From: Ruminococcus difficilis | GTDB taxonomy: Bacteria > Bacillota_A > Clostridia > Oscillospirales > Acutalibacteraceae | Assembly: GCF_016680995.1 (NCBI RefSeq) | Contig: NZ_JAEQMG010000165.1 | Location: 1 to 9,684 of the forward strand | Length of the DNA stretch: 9,684 nucleotides | Reading direction: 5' to 3' | Shown: one piece after another, positions 1 to 6,366 of the stretch | How the letters are laid out: every line of letters begins with the position of its first letter | Position numbering within the stretch: the stretch's first letter is position 1 | Made by a program: the position numbers and the translations under genes | The notes under the pieces: generated by a model | What the model saw: the letters and a program-made list of their open reading frames with translations, nothing else | What the model was told of the DNA's origin: nothing | Database searches by the model: none

Positions 1-91
1 CTCACCTATCATCGCACGACTATTTCGATACTTGTCTTGTTTTCAATGACCGATTTCTCCTTCCTGAATCGCTGTTTTTTCTGTCAGTAAT

Positions 92-120
92 ATTTTAACA
101 CACCTGAAAGTAAAAATCAA
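92..120 (-). promoter_or_regulatory. Predicted sigma-A promoter pointing out of the left edge
   Basis: Read on the minus strand, a -35 TTGATT (115-120) and an extended -10 TGtTAAAAT (hexamer 92-97) are separated by exactly 17 bases. Downstream, at 57-65, is a strong SD-like AGGAAGGAG. After it, every frame has a short run that stops within about a dozen codons. A gene may begin very near base 1 and continue outside the window, for example at an ATG overlapping a TGA near base 10. The promoter match is seen directly. What it drives cannot be decided here. Confidence 0.45.
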
Positions 121-174
121 GGAAGGTCAGATTTTGTTTTTGGCATTCCATATTAGCCGTAGTCTTTGTTATGG

Positions 175-193
175 CATCTCAAAAATTGAGATG
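175..193. repeat. Perfect 8-bp inverted repeat (CATCTCAA-AAA-TTGAGATG)
   Basis: The arms at 175-182 and 186-193 are perfectly complementary around AAA. There is no following T-run on either strand, so a terminator is unlikely. It sits between the 3' end of the left integrase gene and the leftward promoter at 92-120, so it could be a protein-binding site (an operator or a recombinase site). Part of the motif, CTCAAAAAT, recurs at 196-204. The repeat is certain; its function is unknown. Confidence 0.6.
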
Positions 194-295
194 TGCTCAA
201 AAATCGCCTACACCGCGCAAATGCCCTCGGTCAGGTACTTACTCTACTTTCCTCAACAAATCGCACGCAGGGCGGTACACGGCGAAACAGGTTTG

Positions 296-326
296 AAAAA
301 CCTTCCCCCTCGTTGTTGGCGAGGAG
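296..326 (-). terminator. Possible weak terminator after the left integrase gene
   Basis: Read leftward just past the integrase stop, CTCCTCG (320-326) can pair with CGAGGGG (306-312), including one G-U, around a 7-base loop. It is followed by GAAGG and then TTTTT (296-300). The T-run is five bases away from the stem, so termination may be weak. Its position right after the stop codon supports the call. Confidence 0.35.
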
Positions 327-333
327 ATACTTG

Positions 334-1548
334 TCATAGGTTAAAGCTGTCGGTCAAGCCTACCAGTCTTGTAGTGTCGCGCTTGACGTAGTAGATTTCC
401 GTTATTTCCGAAGTCGTATGCCCGAGCAGCTCCGCCACTTGTTTTACGGATAATGCTTTTACTGTTCCGTCAGGTTGCTTGACTCCGTTGATTAGGCGTG
501 TAGCGAAGGTATGCCTGAAAGTGTGCAGTCCTTTATGCGGAAGCCCTATCGCGTCGAGGATACGGTAGAAGCGGTTTCGCATATTTCGCGGATTTGTGAA
601 GCTGCCGTTCTCGTCCGGTATCAGGGGATTGTCCTCGCCGAGATATACTTCCTCGCGCAAGCGTCGTATCATTTCGATTGCCGTGTCATTGAGCGGTACG
701 TCGCGCTTACTTGTTTTGCTTTTCAGCTTGCCGACCTTGACCTCGAGCCTCGGGACATATTCCAGACCGTCTCTGACGTGGACTTCCTTCACACCTCGCT
801 GCAGGTGTATGACGCGGTTCTCAAGGTCGATGTCGCTGTTGATGATACCGCACAGCTCTCCTGCCCTAAGTCCTGTGTTGAGCATCAGGAAGTATGCCGC
901 CGACTGCTGATAGACGGGTTTGCCATTGGTGAACCGTTTGAAGGCTTCCGCTTTGATTTGCTCCAGCTCCTCATCTGTGAACACGACCACCATGTCACAC
1001 TGCGGCTTGCTCTCCTTGTTCTGCGCGGCGAGGTAATTATCCTTCTTCGTCATGTCAATCAGCGCCATCGGATTGTTCGGTATCGCGCCCTCCTGATATA
1101 GCTGCTTGAAGAACATTTTGAGAAGTGAGTACGCTTTCTTGCTTGTGGTGAAAGCGTAACCCGCGTTCATATGCTTGGTGAGCAGCTTTTTGATATCGGC
1201 TGGCGTCACATCTCCGACGGGCTTGTTTCCGATGTAGGGATAGATTTGGTGCTCAGCGGTACACTCATAGCGGTCATACGTCGTCCGCTCCACCTCGGAA
1301 TACTTGTAAACACGAAGCCAGTTTTTCATGCTCTCTTTCAGCGGTTTCCGCGACTCATCCGAGTTAGCGACCTGCTCGTTGAAGTTTTTGACATACTCCG
1401 TCATCTTCGCTTGCAGCGTCTTTTTCTTCTTGCTCGAAAAACTCTTACGCTGAGTTTCGCCGAATTCATCCTTGTACCGCACCAGACCTATCCAACGTCC
1501 GTCCGCCTTTTGCCAAATGTTGCCGTTGTCTAATAATTCTCTTTTCAT
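334..1548 (-). CDS. int: Tyrosine-type site-specific integrase (Tn916-like), 404 aa
   Basis: This is a tyrosine recombinase that would cut and rejoin att sites during integration and excision of a mobile element. An N-terminal arm-type DNA-binding domain (about residues 1-60) precedes a SAM-like core-binding domain (about 70-165) and the catalytic domain (about 190-395). The catalytic set is visible: R228 in TGLRAGE, a probable K278 in the beta-hairpin, H342-xx-R345 in HTFRH, H377 in LGH and the nucleophile Y386 (or the adjacent Y387). The start at 1548 is chosen because AGGAGG (1558-1563) lies 9 bases upstream; the longer frame to 1602 has no comparable site. Length is normal for the family. 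It is not close in sequence to the integrase at 6751-7839. It lies near the left side of the mobile cluster, and no xis is seen next to it. Confidence 0.93.
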   Translation of the reverse strand: MKRELLDNGNIWQKADGRWIGLVRYKDEFGETQRKSFSSKKKKTLQAKMTEYVKNFNEQVANSDESRKPLKESMKNWLRVYKYSEVERTTYDRYECTAEHQIYPYIGNKPVGDVTPADIKKLLTKHMNAGYAFTTSKKAYSLLKMFFKQLYQEGAIPNNPMALIDMTKKDNYLAAQNKESKPQCDMVVVFTDEELEQIKAEAFKRFTNGKPVYQQSAAYFLMLNTGLRAGELCGIINSDIDLENRVIHLQRGVKEVHVRDGLEYVPRLEVKVGKLKSKTSKRDVPLNDTAIEMIRRLREEVYLGEDNPLIPDENGSFTNPRNMRNRFYRILDAIGLPHKGLHTFRHTFATRLINGVKQPDGTVKALSVKQVAELLGHTTSEITEIYYVKRDTTRLVGLTDSFNL

Positions 1549-1683
1549 GCTATCAAACCTCCTATTTTTGGTAACCACAACAATACCACAAGCAGTGGTC
1601 AATATCCAGCGAATATCCCGACAATTATTCTCTTGATTTTTTGTGTATTACCAACTATATTTCATAAAAGATAAAATCTATAT

Positions 1684-1723
1684 AAAAATCCCTATAACTT
1701 GGCGTTTGTCAAGCTATAGGGAT
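1684..1723 (-). terminator. Intrinsic terminator or attenuator in the left integrase leader
   Basis: On the minus strand, ATCCCTATA (1715-1723) pairs with TATAGGGAT (1688-1696). After one mismatch, CTTG (1710-1713) pairs with CAAG (1698-1701) around an 8-base loop. The stem runs straight into TTTTT (1684-1688). It begins about 20 bases after the predicted start site of the promoter at 1751-1779, and 136 bases before the integrase start codon. It would therefore end most int transcripts early unless antitermination occurs. Confidence 0.75.
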
Positions 1724-1750
1724 AATAATTTCATTCTTCTGTCCATATAT

Positions 1751-1779
1751 ATTATAACGTATCTGAGAAAAAGTGTCAA
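1751..1779 (-). promoter_or_regulatory. Consensus sigma-A promoter upstream of the left integrase
   Basis: On the minus strand, TTGACA (1774-1779) and TATAAT (1751-1756) are separated by exactly 17 bases, so both hexamers match consensus fully. The predicted start is near 1744. The only gene downstream in this direction is the integrase at 334-1548. A terminator hairpin lies between promoter and gene. Confidence 0.8.
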
Positions 1780-1780
1780 G

Positions 1781-2011
1781 AGCGTTTCCCAGCTATTTTC
1801 GTATTACCCAGTCGCATCGCAGCCGCTGAAAAAAGGCGTGCGGTTTTCGACAAAGAATACGTGGTCGGGCAGCGGTCAAAAACCGCGACAATGACGTGCG
1901 AACATCAGGTTAAGGCACACGCGATTTTTGATAAAATAAAATGCGCTTGACGTGCGCATCACACGTGGGAACACAAGTTCTTACTCAAATCGGCGTTTTT
2001 GTGTTGAAAAA
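1781..2011. other. Non-coding stretch with short repeats between the int promoter and the IS
   Basis: I see no convincing gene on either strand. The stretch holds two copies of TGACGTGCG (1892-1900 and 1948-1956), a 6-bp inverted repeat ATGCGC/GCGCAT (1941-1946 and 1954-1959) and a 5-bp hairpin GCGGT/ACCGC (1872-1886). These clustered direct and inverted repeats upstream of an integrase promoter could be regulator or recombinase arm sites. That function is inference. Confidence 0.4.
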
Positions 2012-2029
2012 TTTAAGTTTCCCCAAAAC
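2012..2029 (+). repeat. IS left terminal inverted repeat
   Basis: TTTAAGTTTCCCCAAAAC matches the reverse complement of 3424-3441 at 18 of 18 positions. The next bases on either side do not match. The first five bases may belong to the TTAA target site and not to the element. Confidence 0.92.
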
Positions 2030-2107
2030 GCAATCGTGAATGTTGAAAAAATGGCGTGGTTAAGGGAAAACTCGGCAATAAAAAAATGAAAATCGGGTAA
2101 AAAAAGA

Positions 2108-2177
2108 AGTGCAATAGCGCTCGAAAAATGGTATAATTAAATTGGAACAAAACCATACCAAAGGAGCGTATTGCACT
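2108..2177 (+). promoter_or_regulatory. Anti-readthrough hairpin over the transposase RBS
   Basis: AGTGCAATAgCGCTC (2108-2122) pairs with GAGCGTATTGCACT (2164-2177) to give 14 base pairs with one bulged G. The right arm covers part of the RBS (AAGGAG, 2161-2166) and runs to the base before the ATG at 2178. The IS promoter lies between the arms, with its predicted start near 2144. A transcript from the element's own promoter would lack the left arm and stay open. A transcript entering from outside carries both arms and would hide the RBS. This is the arrangement known for IS10 and IS50. The pairing is seen; the function follows from that analogy. Confidence 0.75.
2129..2137 (+). promoter_or_regulatory. 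Transposase promoter, extended -10 (TGgTATAAT)
   Basis: A perfect TATAAT (2132-2137) is preceded by TG at the extended -10 position (2129-2130). The -35 region at 17-base spacing (GTGCAA, 2109-2114) is poor, which is common when an extended -10 is present. It lies 41 bases before the transposase ATG. Confidence 0.7.
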
Positions 2178-3440
2178 ATGTTGAATTATAACACACTCAA
2201 CGGTAATTTGAAAAGGGGTATTTTGAATTATTCTCAAAAAATTTCAAAAGGCTTGAACCGTCCTGATAAGAAATTCGTAACAGATATGTTGTACGGAACG
2301 CTTGCCTCGGGAAGCTGTATGCTGTCTGAAATCAGCCGCAGCCTGCATGAAAACATCAAGCTGATCAAAACAGTCAACAGATTGTCGAGAAATCTTGCGG
2401 ACTTTGAAGCAGCAGACGCCGAAACCGTGCGTGAAAACTATCTCAAAGCAATCAAACGCCGGTATAATGATGACAGCTTGATAATTGTCGATGGTTCCGA
2501 CATCACCAAGCCCGCCAGCAAACACCTTGAAAAGCTCTGCGAGGTACGCGACGGCAGCACAGGTGAGATCGGGATCGGTTACCATACTATCGGCGCAGCG
2601 GTTCTCTCAAGCGAAAACAAGCTGCCCTTCGGTATATACAGCCGTATCTACTCAACCAAGGATGAAGACTTTGTCAGCGAAATCGAGGAATATCTTGATT
2701 GCTTTGAATATATCAGCAGACACTTTTCCAAAGACAATGTCAGGACGATGGACAGAGGCTTTGACAACAACAAATACTACCGTTACTTTATCAGAAACAA
2801 CGAAAAGTTCATTATCAGAGCCAAAAAGAACCGTAATGTTATCTATAATGGAAAAACCGAAAACATCATGTCTGTCGCCAATCGCTTCAAGGGTAAATAC
2901 AGCCTGAGATTCAAGAACAAAAGCGGCAAACAAGTAGACGTCAAAATCAGTATTATTTCGATTCAACTGCCTAAATACAAAAATGTTGAATTACAATTAG
3001 TGGTTGTATACGGTTTCGGCGAGGAACCAATGCTGTTGATCACCAATCTGTCATCGGACGATAAACGAATCGGGATTTCGGTTTGCAAGGCGTATTTGAT
3101 GCGCTGGAGAATCGAGGAATACTTCAAATTCAAAAAGCAAAAATTCGATTACGAGAATCTGAGGGTGCGTTCTCTGCAATCTATCCGTACTCTCGATTTG
3201 CTTCTGACGCTTGCCATCGGTTATATTTCCATGCTGTCCGACAAGCCGTTCTTTACCCGTATGCGCTTTGAGATCATCGAGGTTTCAAAGCGTCTGTTCG
3301 GAGCGCCTGATTTCGTCTATTACGCCATCGCAGACGGTATCTATGAAACCTTGAAGTACGTCAAGTCGGGGCTGAAGCGCCTGCTCGCTATTCCCACGCC
3401 TTCACCTCAGCTTTTGCTCGCAGGTTTTGGGGAAACTTAA
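2178..3440 (+). CDS. IS4-superfamily DDE transposase, 420 aa
   Basis: This transposase carries out cut-and-paste movement of the surrounding IS. An N-terminal DNA-binding region precedes an RNase H-like catalytic fold. The acidic triad is visible: D105 in VDGSD, D192 in TMDRGFD, and E313. E313 lies in the IS4-type signature Y306-(2)-R309-(3)-E313-(6)-K320 (YLMRWRIEEYFKFKK). A beta-strand-rich insertion lies between D192 and E313, as is usual for IS4-type enzymes. The ATG at 2178 is chosen over the upstream TTG at 2142 because AAGGAG (2161-2166) precedes it. The last residues (FGET) are encoded by the right terminal repeat, and the TAA stop lies in the TTAA at the outer boundary. Length is normal and no frameshift is seen. 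Confidence 0.93.
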   Translation: MLNYNTLNGNLKRGILNYSQKISKGLNRPDKKFVTDMLYGTLASGSCMLSEISRSLHENIKLIKTVNRLSRNLADFEAADAETVRENYLKAIKRRYNDDSLIIVDGSDITKPASKHLEKLCEVRDGSTGEIGIGYHTIGAAVLSSENKLPFGIYSRIYSTKDEDFVSEIEEYLDCFEYISRHFSKDNVRTMDRGFDNNKYYRYFIRNNEKFIIRAKKNRNVIYNGKTENIMSVANRFKGKYSLRFKNKSGKQVDVKISIISIQLPKYKNVELQLVVVYGFGEEPMLLITNLSSDDKRIGISVCKAYLMRWRIEEYFKFKKQKFDYENLRVRSLQSIRTLDLLLTLAIGYISMLSDKPFFTRMRFEIIEVSKRLFGAPDFVYYAIADGIYETLKYVKSGLKRLLAIPTPSPQLLLAGFGET

Positions 3441-3441
3441 A
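3424..3441 (-). repeat. IS right terminal inverted repeat
   Basis: GTTTTGGGGAAACTTAAA is the exact reverse complement of the left repeat at 2012-2029. It overlaps the transposase 3' end, including the stop codon at 3438-3440. Confidence 0.92.
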
Positions 3442-3474
3442 CAAATAAAAAATCTGTTATCACAAGATATAGTA

Positions 3475-3504
3475 AGGGCAACAAGTATTTCTACCTGTTG
3501 CCCT
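3475..3504 (-). terminator. Hairpin after tnpV, probable operon terminator
   Basis: AGGGCAACA (3475-3483) pairs perfectly with TGTTGCCCT (3496-3504). An inner GTA/TAC stem is capped by a TTTC loop after one mismatch. It lies 8 bases past the tnpV stop at the end of the leftward mobilization operon. On the minus strand it is followed by TTACTATATC, not a clean T-run, so it may act as an mRNA-stabilizing end as much as a terminator. The IS begins about 34 bases further on. Confidence 0.6.
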
Positions 3505-3512
3505 CTGTGTTA

Positions 3513-3890
3513 TTAGGTGTAAATCAACTCTGAATTTACAATCTCCGTTGCACGGTTGCGGATATTGTTCATTCGCTTCACCCACAGCATTTGATTATTT
3601 GCTTTGAGCTGCTCAGTCACGCCTTCCTTTTCGGCGAGTTGTTTTACCAACCGAAAGAACATCTCCTCTGCTTGCTCGTCGATGTCGGCGAGGTAGGCGG
3701 TGAGCTTACAGCTTGTCAGCAGATTGGTATAGCGGATTTTGTGGTGCTGCTTGATGTACCGCAAATGCCGCTTGCCCCAAATCCCGATTTCAACCTTTGG
3801 CTGTTCGGGGAGCTTTAGGCACGGCAGATAATAATCGCCTTGCAGCTCATAGCGGATACCTGTCTGCTCGTTGTAAATCTCTTTTTTCAT
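3513..3890 (-). CDS. tnpV: TnpV-family transposon-encoded protein, 125 aa
   Basis: This matches the TnpV family, first named from clostridial Tn4451 and common next to mobilization genes in Firmicutes. Its biochemical role is not established. Recognisable features are the N-terminal MKKEIYNEQTG, the GDYYLPCLKLPE segment (about residues 18-29), the central YLADIDEQAEE, the KEGVTEQLKANNQMLWV run and the C-terminal MNNIRNRATEIV. Length is typical. It is mostly helical and soluble, with no membrane segment. It starts 24 bases after the relaxase stop, with AAAGG (3901-3905) 10 bases upstream of the ATG, so it is probably co-transcribed as the last gene of the mobilization operon. Confidence 0.88.
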   Translation of the reverse strand: MKKEIYNEQTGIRYELQGDYYLPCLKLPEQPKVEIGIWGKRHLRYIKQHHKIRYTNLLTSCKLTAYLADIDEQAEEMFFRLVKQLAEKEGVTEQLKANNQMLWVKRMNNIRNRATEIVNSELIYT

Positions 3891-3914
3891 TGTCCATCAA
3901 CCTTTCTGTATTTA

Positions 3915-5069
3915 TTAGCGTGCGTCACGCTGTTTTGACTTTTTGAAGCCTCTGGCCTGCTCGATGATTTCATTAAGCCTGCGTCTACCGAAAACCTTTT
4001 CCAATAGCTGATAGGCTTTGTTCTGTTCACGGAGCATACCGTTGACCTCTTTGAGCTTGGAGTTTTCATATTTCAGATGTTCGTTCTCACGGTACAATCT
4101 GCCGTTCAAATTGTTGATACGGTGGTAGTTCTCCCAACCCTGATAACTTCTGGCGAGGACTGTTCGGACAAGATTTTTCAGGCGCTTGATTAGCGGCTCT
4201 ACAAACTTTTTCTTGTAGCTCTTTGCCGTCATTAAGCCTTGCGGCTCAGGGAGTTGCAGTTGCGGATCTTCGTCAAGCTGTTTTTCGACGTCGCCGAGAA
4301 TTTCCTTTGCTTCCTCGATTTTCTCAACCGTCGCTTTCAGCCCCTTGACCTCCAACTGCTTTTCTTCAATCTCCCTGTCAAGCTCGGCTACCTCTTTGGC
4401 TCGCTCCTGCTTTTTGTAATCAAGAACGGATAAGTGTTGCTCGTGAGTGCCTTTCTGCTCCCACTCGATACCGTGCCGCTCCATAATCTGAGCAAGGACT
4501 TTCTTTTCGGAAAGTATCCAGCGATTCCACTCGGTATCTCCACGACCATTCCCCTTGAATCCCTGATTTGCAAGCGCCTGTTTTAGAGAAACTCTTGTTT
4601 CCAAACCACGCTGACTGCCGGTTGTGAACGGTACAAAGTCGATATGGATATGCGGTGTCGCTTCATCCATATGCAAGTGAGCCGAGAACACTCGCAGATA
4701 GGGATTACGCTCTTGGAAGCCTCGATAGTATTCGTCGAGGACTGTCCTCGCAAGCTCGGCATACTCACCCGTTGCTGACATATCGTCCTTATTGCCGATT
4801 TGGAAGATGATCTCGTGGAACAGCTTTTCTTGTTTTCCGGACTCGATGTGCTTGTAATAATCGGGTATCTTTCTATCTTTGCGTTTTTGTCTGGCGTTGT
4901 ACTGTTTCAAAGCTGCATCAAACATTTCGTGATACACTTTCTTGATAGGCTCGTTGCAGTAATCTATATTCAAGTGGGTGCGTTCGCTGTCCACGTTCTC
5001 CGCTGTGAAGCTGCGACTGTTGTGTGTCATAGAGCCTTTACCCACCATTGCGCTAATCGTTCTCTTCAT
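3915..5069 (-). CDS. MobV-family relaxase (Pre/Mob, TnpZ-like), 384 aa
   Basis: This DNA relaxase would nick one strand at oriT and lead it into a recipient cell, using a conjugation pore supplied by another element. The N-terminal motif HNSR (16-19) followed by N34 matches MobV motif I. The metal-binding motif HMDEATPHIH (133-142) is the family's HxDExTPHxH signature, and it is complete. The relaxase domain covers about residues 1-215. Charged coiled-coil segments follow at about 220-268 and 315-355, which are typical of MobV C-terminal halves used in dimerization or membrane association. A GAGG site (5077-5080) lies 7 bases before the ATG. Upstream is a repeat-rich 275-base gap suited to be oriT. 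Downstream is tnpV after 24 bases. Length is near normal for the family. Confidence 0.93.
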   Translation of the reverse strand: MKRTISAMVGKGSMTHNSRSFTAENVDSERTHLNIDYCNEPIKKVYHEMFDAALKQYNARQKRKDRKIPDYYKHIESGKQEKLFHEIIFQIGNKDDMSATGEYAELARTVLDEYYRGFQERNPYLRVFSAHLHMDEATPHIHIDFVPFTTGSQRGLETRVSLKQALANQGFKGNGRGDTEWNRWILSEKKVLAQIMERHGIEWEQKGTHEQHLSVLDYKKQERAKEVAELDREIEEKQLEVKGLKATVEKIEEAKEILGDVEKQLDEDPQLQLPEPQGLMTAKSYKKKFVEPLIKRLKNLVRTVLARSYQGWENYHRINNLNGRLYRENEHLKYENSKLKEVNGMLREQNKAYQLLEKVFGRRRLNEIIEQARGFKKSKQRDAR

Positions 5070-5100
5070 TTATCTACCTCAAATCTGTATTAAAATATAG

Positions 5101-5253
5101 TTATCTCACTGAATTATCTCTAACTCAGGTTCTGTTACTCTTGCCAAGAGTAACGCAAAAGCACTTTTGACAGCAGGGCTATCAAAAATGCAACCTGCGA
5201 GCAGGTTTTGCGCTCTCCGAGGGGCAAGGGCAGCCCTTTGAAAAGGGCTCCCT
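5101..5253. other. Candidate oriT: cluster of inverted and direct repeats upstream of mobV
   Basis: Within about 150 bases there are direct repeats TTATCTC (5101-5107 and 5114-5120) and several inverted repeats: a perfect 9-bp repeat GTTACTCTT-GCC-AAGAGTAAC (5134-5154), CAAAAG-CA-CTTTTG (5156-5169), TTTTGA/TCAAAA (5165-5187), AACCTGC-GA-GCAGGTT (5192-5207) and a 12-bp stem with one bulge around AGCCCTTT/AAAGGGCT (5227-5253). MobV oriTs usually lie just upstream of the relaxase gene and consist of such repeats. I cannot name the nick site with confidence. Confidence 0.6.
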
Positions 5254-5298
5254 GCACCCAGCAAAAACTTTTGTATTGTCACTTCCCGAAAAGGAACA

Positions 5299-5338
5299 TT
5301 GCAAGATTGCAGGTATCTATACTGCTGCAATGTTGCAA
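5299..5338 (-). terminator. Long hairpin just after the ATPase stop codon
   Basis: TTGCAAGATTGCAG (5299-5312) pairs with CTGCAATGTTGCAA (5325-5338), 13 of 14 positions, around a 12-base loop. Read leftward, the stem begins 7 bases after the ATPase stop and is followed by TGTTCCTTTTC. The modest T-run makes it a partial terminator or processing site between the ATPase and relaxase genes. It could also be the outer part of the oriT region. Confidence 0.5.
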
Positions 5339-5344
5339 CCTTGA

Positions 5345-6298
5345 CTATGCGGCAAGCTGCCAATACCACTTCGAGCCTATCTTGATTGACTGAACATCCA
5401 AACTCTTTTTCACCGTGTCGAGTATCCGCTTGGAGATACCCATACTCTCAGCTTTTTGTTGAATGACCTGCTGCGGACACTTTCCCTCAGCAAGACAATC
5501 GGTAATCAGGCTCTCAGCCATTTCCGATTTTTTCTGTCGGCTGAAGCCGCTGAGTAAATCGTCAATGGAAATGTCATAGTGACCGATCCAGTGAAAACCC
5601 GTCTCCTTGTTCAGTTCAAAGGCTATCGGCTCACCTTCGGGAGCGAGCGAAGATTTCTGGTGTGCCATTACTCGTGTTTCGGGGCTGTCCTTCACTCTGC
5701 CGACAACCAACACACTTCTTGCCGTTGCTTGAAAATCCACAGAGCCAAGTCCACGGTAGTTCGCTTTTGTCCCTTGCATTTTATTCAAATGCCCGACAAG
5801 GATAATCGCACACTTGTATTTCTCGGCGATGCGCCCCAGCTGTGAAAGAATGCTCCGCACTTCGTTAGCACGATTCATATCAACCTTTTCTCCGAGATAC
5901 GCCTGCATAGGATCGAGGATAATCATTCGTGCGCCCGTCTCCTGAATTGCCCGCTCTACTCGTGCGTCGAGCATCGTCAACGGTACTTCCGATTCGTCAA
6001 TGACCTTAATCTGAGTACAATCAGCGTTGCCTGAGAGCAAGCGTGGTTTTATCGTATCCCCCAAGCCATCCTCGGCGGTCTGGTAGATGATACTGATCGG
6101 CTCACGCTCGGTGTCGTCACAGGGGAGCTTATCTCCCCGTGACAACAATGCTGCAAGCTGTAAAATCAAAGTCGTTTTGCCTTCGCCTGGGTCGCCGTGT
6201 ATGATTGTAAGCTTCCCGAAGGGAATGTACGGATACCACAGCCATTCGATTTCCTCGACGGCTACCTCGTCCATTCCGATGATTTTTAATTCTGCCAT
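5345..6298 (-). CDS. RepA-like RecA-fold ATPase/helicase, 317 aa
   Basis: This is a P-loop ATPase of the RecA-like (AAA_25/RepA) group often found in plasmids and mobilizable elements. The family includes hexameric replicative helicases such as RSF1010 RepA. Walker A is GDPGEGKT (35-42, K41) and Walker B is MIILDP (125-130, D129). An ILVGHLNK segment (166-173) resembles the motif 3 region of RepA. A C-terminal winged-helix-like part (about 255-315) could bind DNA. AGGAGG (6308-6313) lies 9 bases before the ATG. The 130-base leader separating it from the RHH gene holds an RBS-masking hairpin and an antisense promoter, so expression is probably controlled after transcription. A role in replication of the excised circle or in relaxosome support is inference. 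Confidence 0.85.
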   Translation of the reverse strand: MAELKIIGMDEVAVEEIEWLWYPYIPFGKLTIIHGDPGEGKTTLILQLAALLSRGDKLPCDDTEREPISIIYQTAEDGLGDTIKPRLLSGNADCTQIKVIDESEVPLTMLDARVERAIQETGARMIILDPMQAYLGEKVDMNRANEVRSILSQLGRIAEKYKCAIILVGHLNKMQGTKANYRGLGSVDFQATARSVLVVGRVKDSPETRVMAHQKSSLAPEGEPIAFELNKETGFHWIGHYDISIDDLLSGFSRQKKSEMAESLITDCLAEGKCPQQVIQQKAESMGISKRILDTVKKSLDVQSIKIGSKWYWQLAA

Positions 6299-6307
6299 TT
6301 ACATATA

Positions 6308-6347
6308 CCTCCTGTAATTTTTTCAAATCTATTGAATTTACAGAAGG
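6308..6347 (-). promoter_or_regulatory. RBS-sequestering hairpin ahead of the ATPase gene
   Basis: In the mRNA, CCTTCTGTAA (complement of 6338-6347) can pair with TTACAGGAGG (complement of 6308-6317), ten pairs including one G-U. Inside, a TTCAA/TTGAA stem (6322-6326 and 6332-6336) extends the fold. The right arm contains the entire AGGAGG ribosome binding site, so this fold would block translation initiation. The anti-SD arm also contains CTTCTG, the same six bases as the 5' arm of the upstream hairpin (6389-6408). The CAGAAG arm of that hairpin could therefore pair with it instead and free the RBS. Confidence 0.6.
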
Positions 6348-6360
6348 AATCGGGTATAAT
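6332..6360 (+). promoter_or_regulatory. Antisense promoter in the ATPase leader
   Basis: On the plus strand, TTGAAT (6332-6337) and a perfect TATAAT (6355-6360) are separated by exactly 17 bases. It points against the leftward operon. The only thing immediately downstream is a 44-base hairpin with a U-rich tail, so it would produce a short RNA. Confidence 0.65.
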
Positions 6361-6366
6361 ACATTT

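Larger units (their letters stand above)
2012..3441 (+). mobile_element. Complete IS4-superfamily insertion sequence, about 1.42-1.43 kb
   Basis: Perfect 18-bp terminal inverted repeats (2012-2029 and 3424-3441) enclose one transposase gene with its own promoter. The repeat ends include TTAA on each side (2013-2016 and 3437-3440), and no longer target duplication is visible outside. The unit is therefore best read as 2017-3436 (1420 bp) flanked by a 4-bp TTAA duplication. It lies between the terminator region after tnpV and the non-coding area upstream of the left integrase, so it breaks no recognisable gene. It looks intact and potentially active. Confidence 0.9.

Noticed and set aside
511..1101. 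A 196-codon open frame on the plus strand
   Set aside because: It lies opposite the integrase gene, whose catalytic residues and RBS are intact. The plus-strand translation shows no domain pattern and no RBS.
1549..1602. N-terminal extension of the left integrase to 1602
   Set aside because: The ATG at 1548 has a perfect AGGAGG 9 bases upstream, and that AGGAGG lies inside the extension.
1706..1713. TTGACA inside the attenuator hairpin (minus strand) as a second int promoter
   Set aside because: No acceptable -10 hexamer lies at 16-18 bases. The segment is better explained as part of the terminator stem.
2142..2177. Upstream TTG start for the transposase
   Set aside because: It lies only a few bases after the -10 box, so most transcripts would lack it as a usable start. 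The ATG at 2178 has AAGGAG upstream.
5106..5369. An 87-codon open frame on the minus strand in the relaxase-ATPase gap
   Set aside because: It overlaps the end of the ATPase gene, and its codons run through the perfect hairpins that better explain this sequence.
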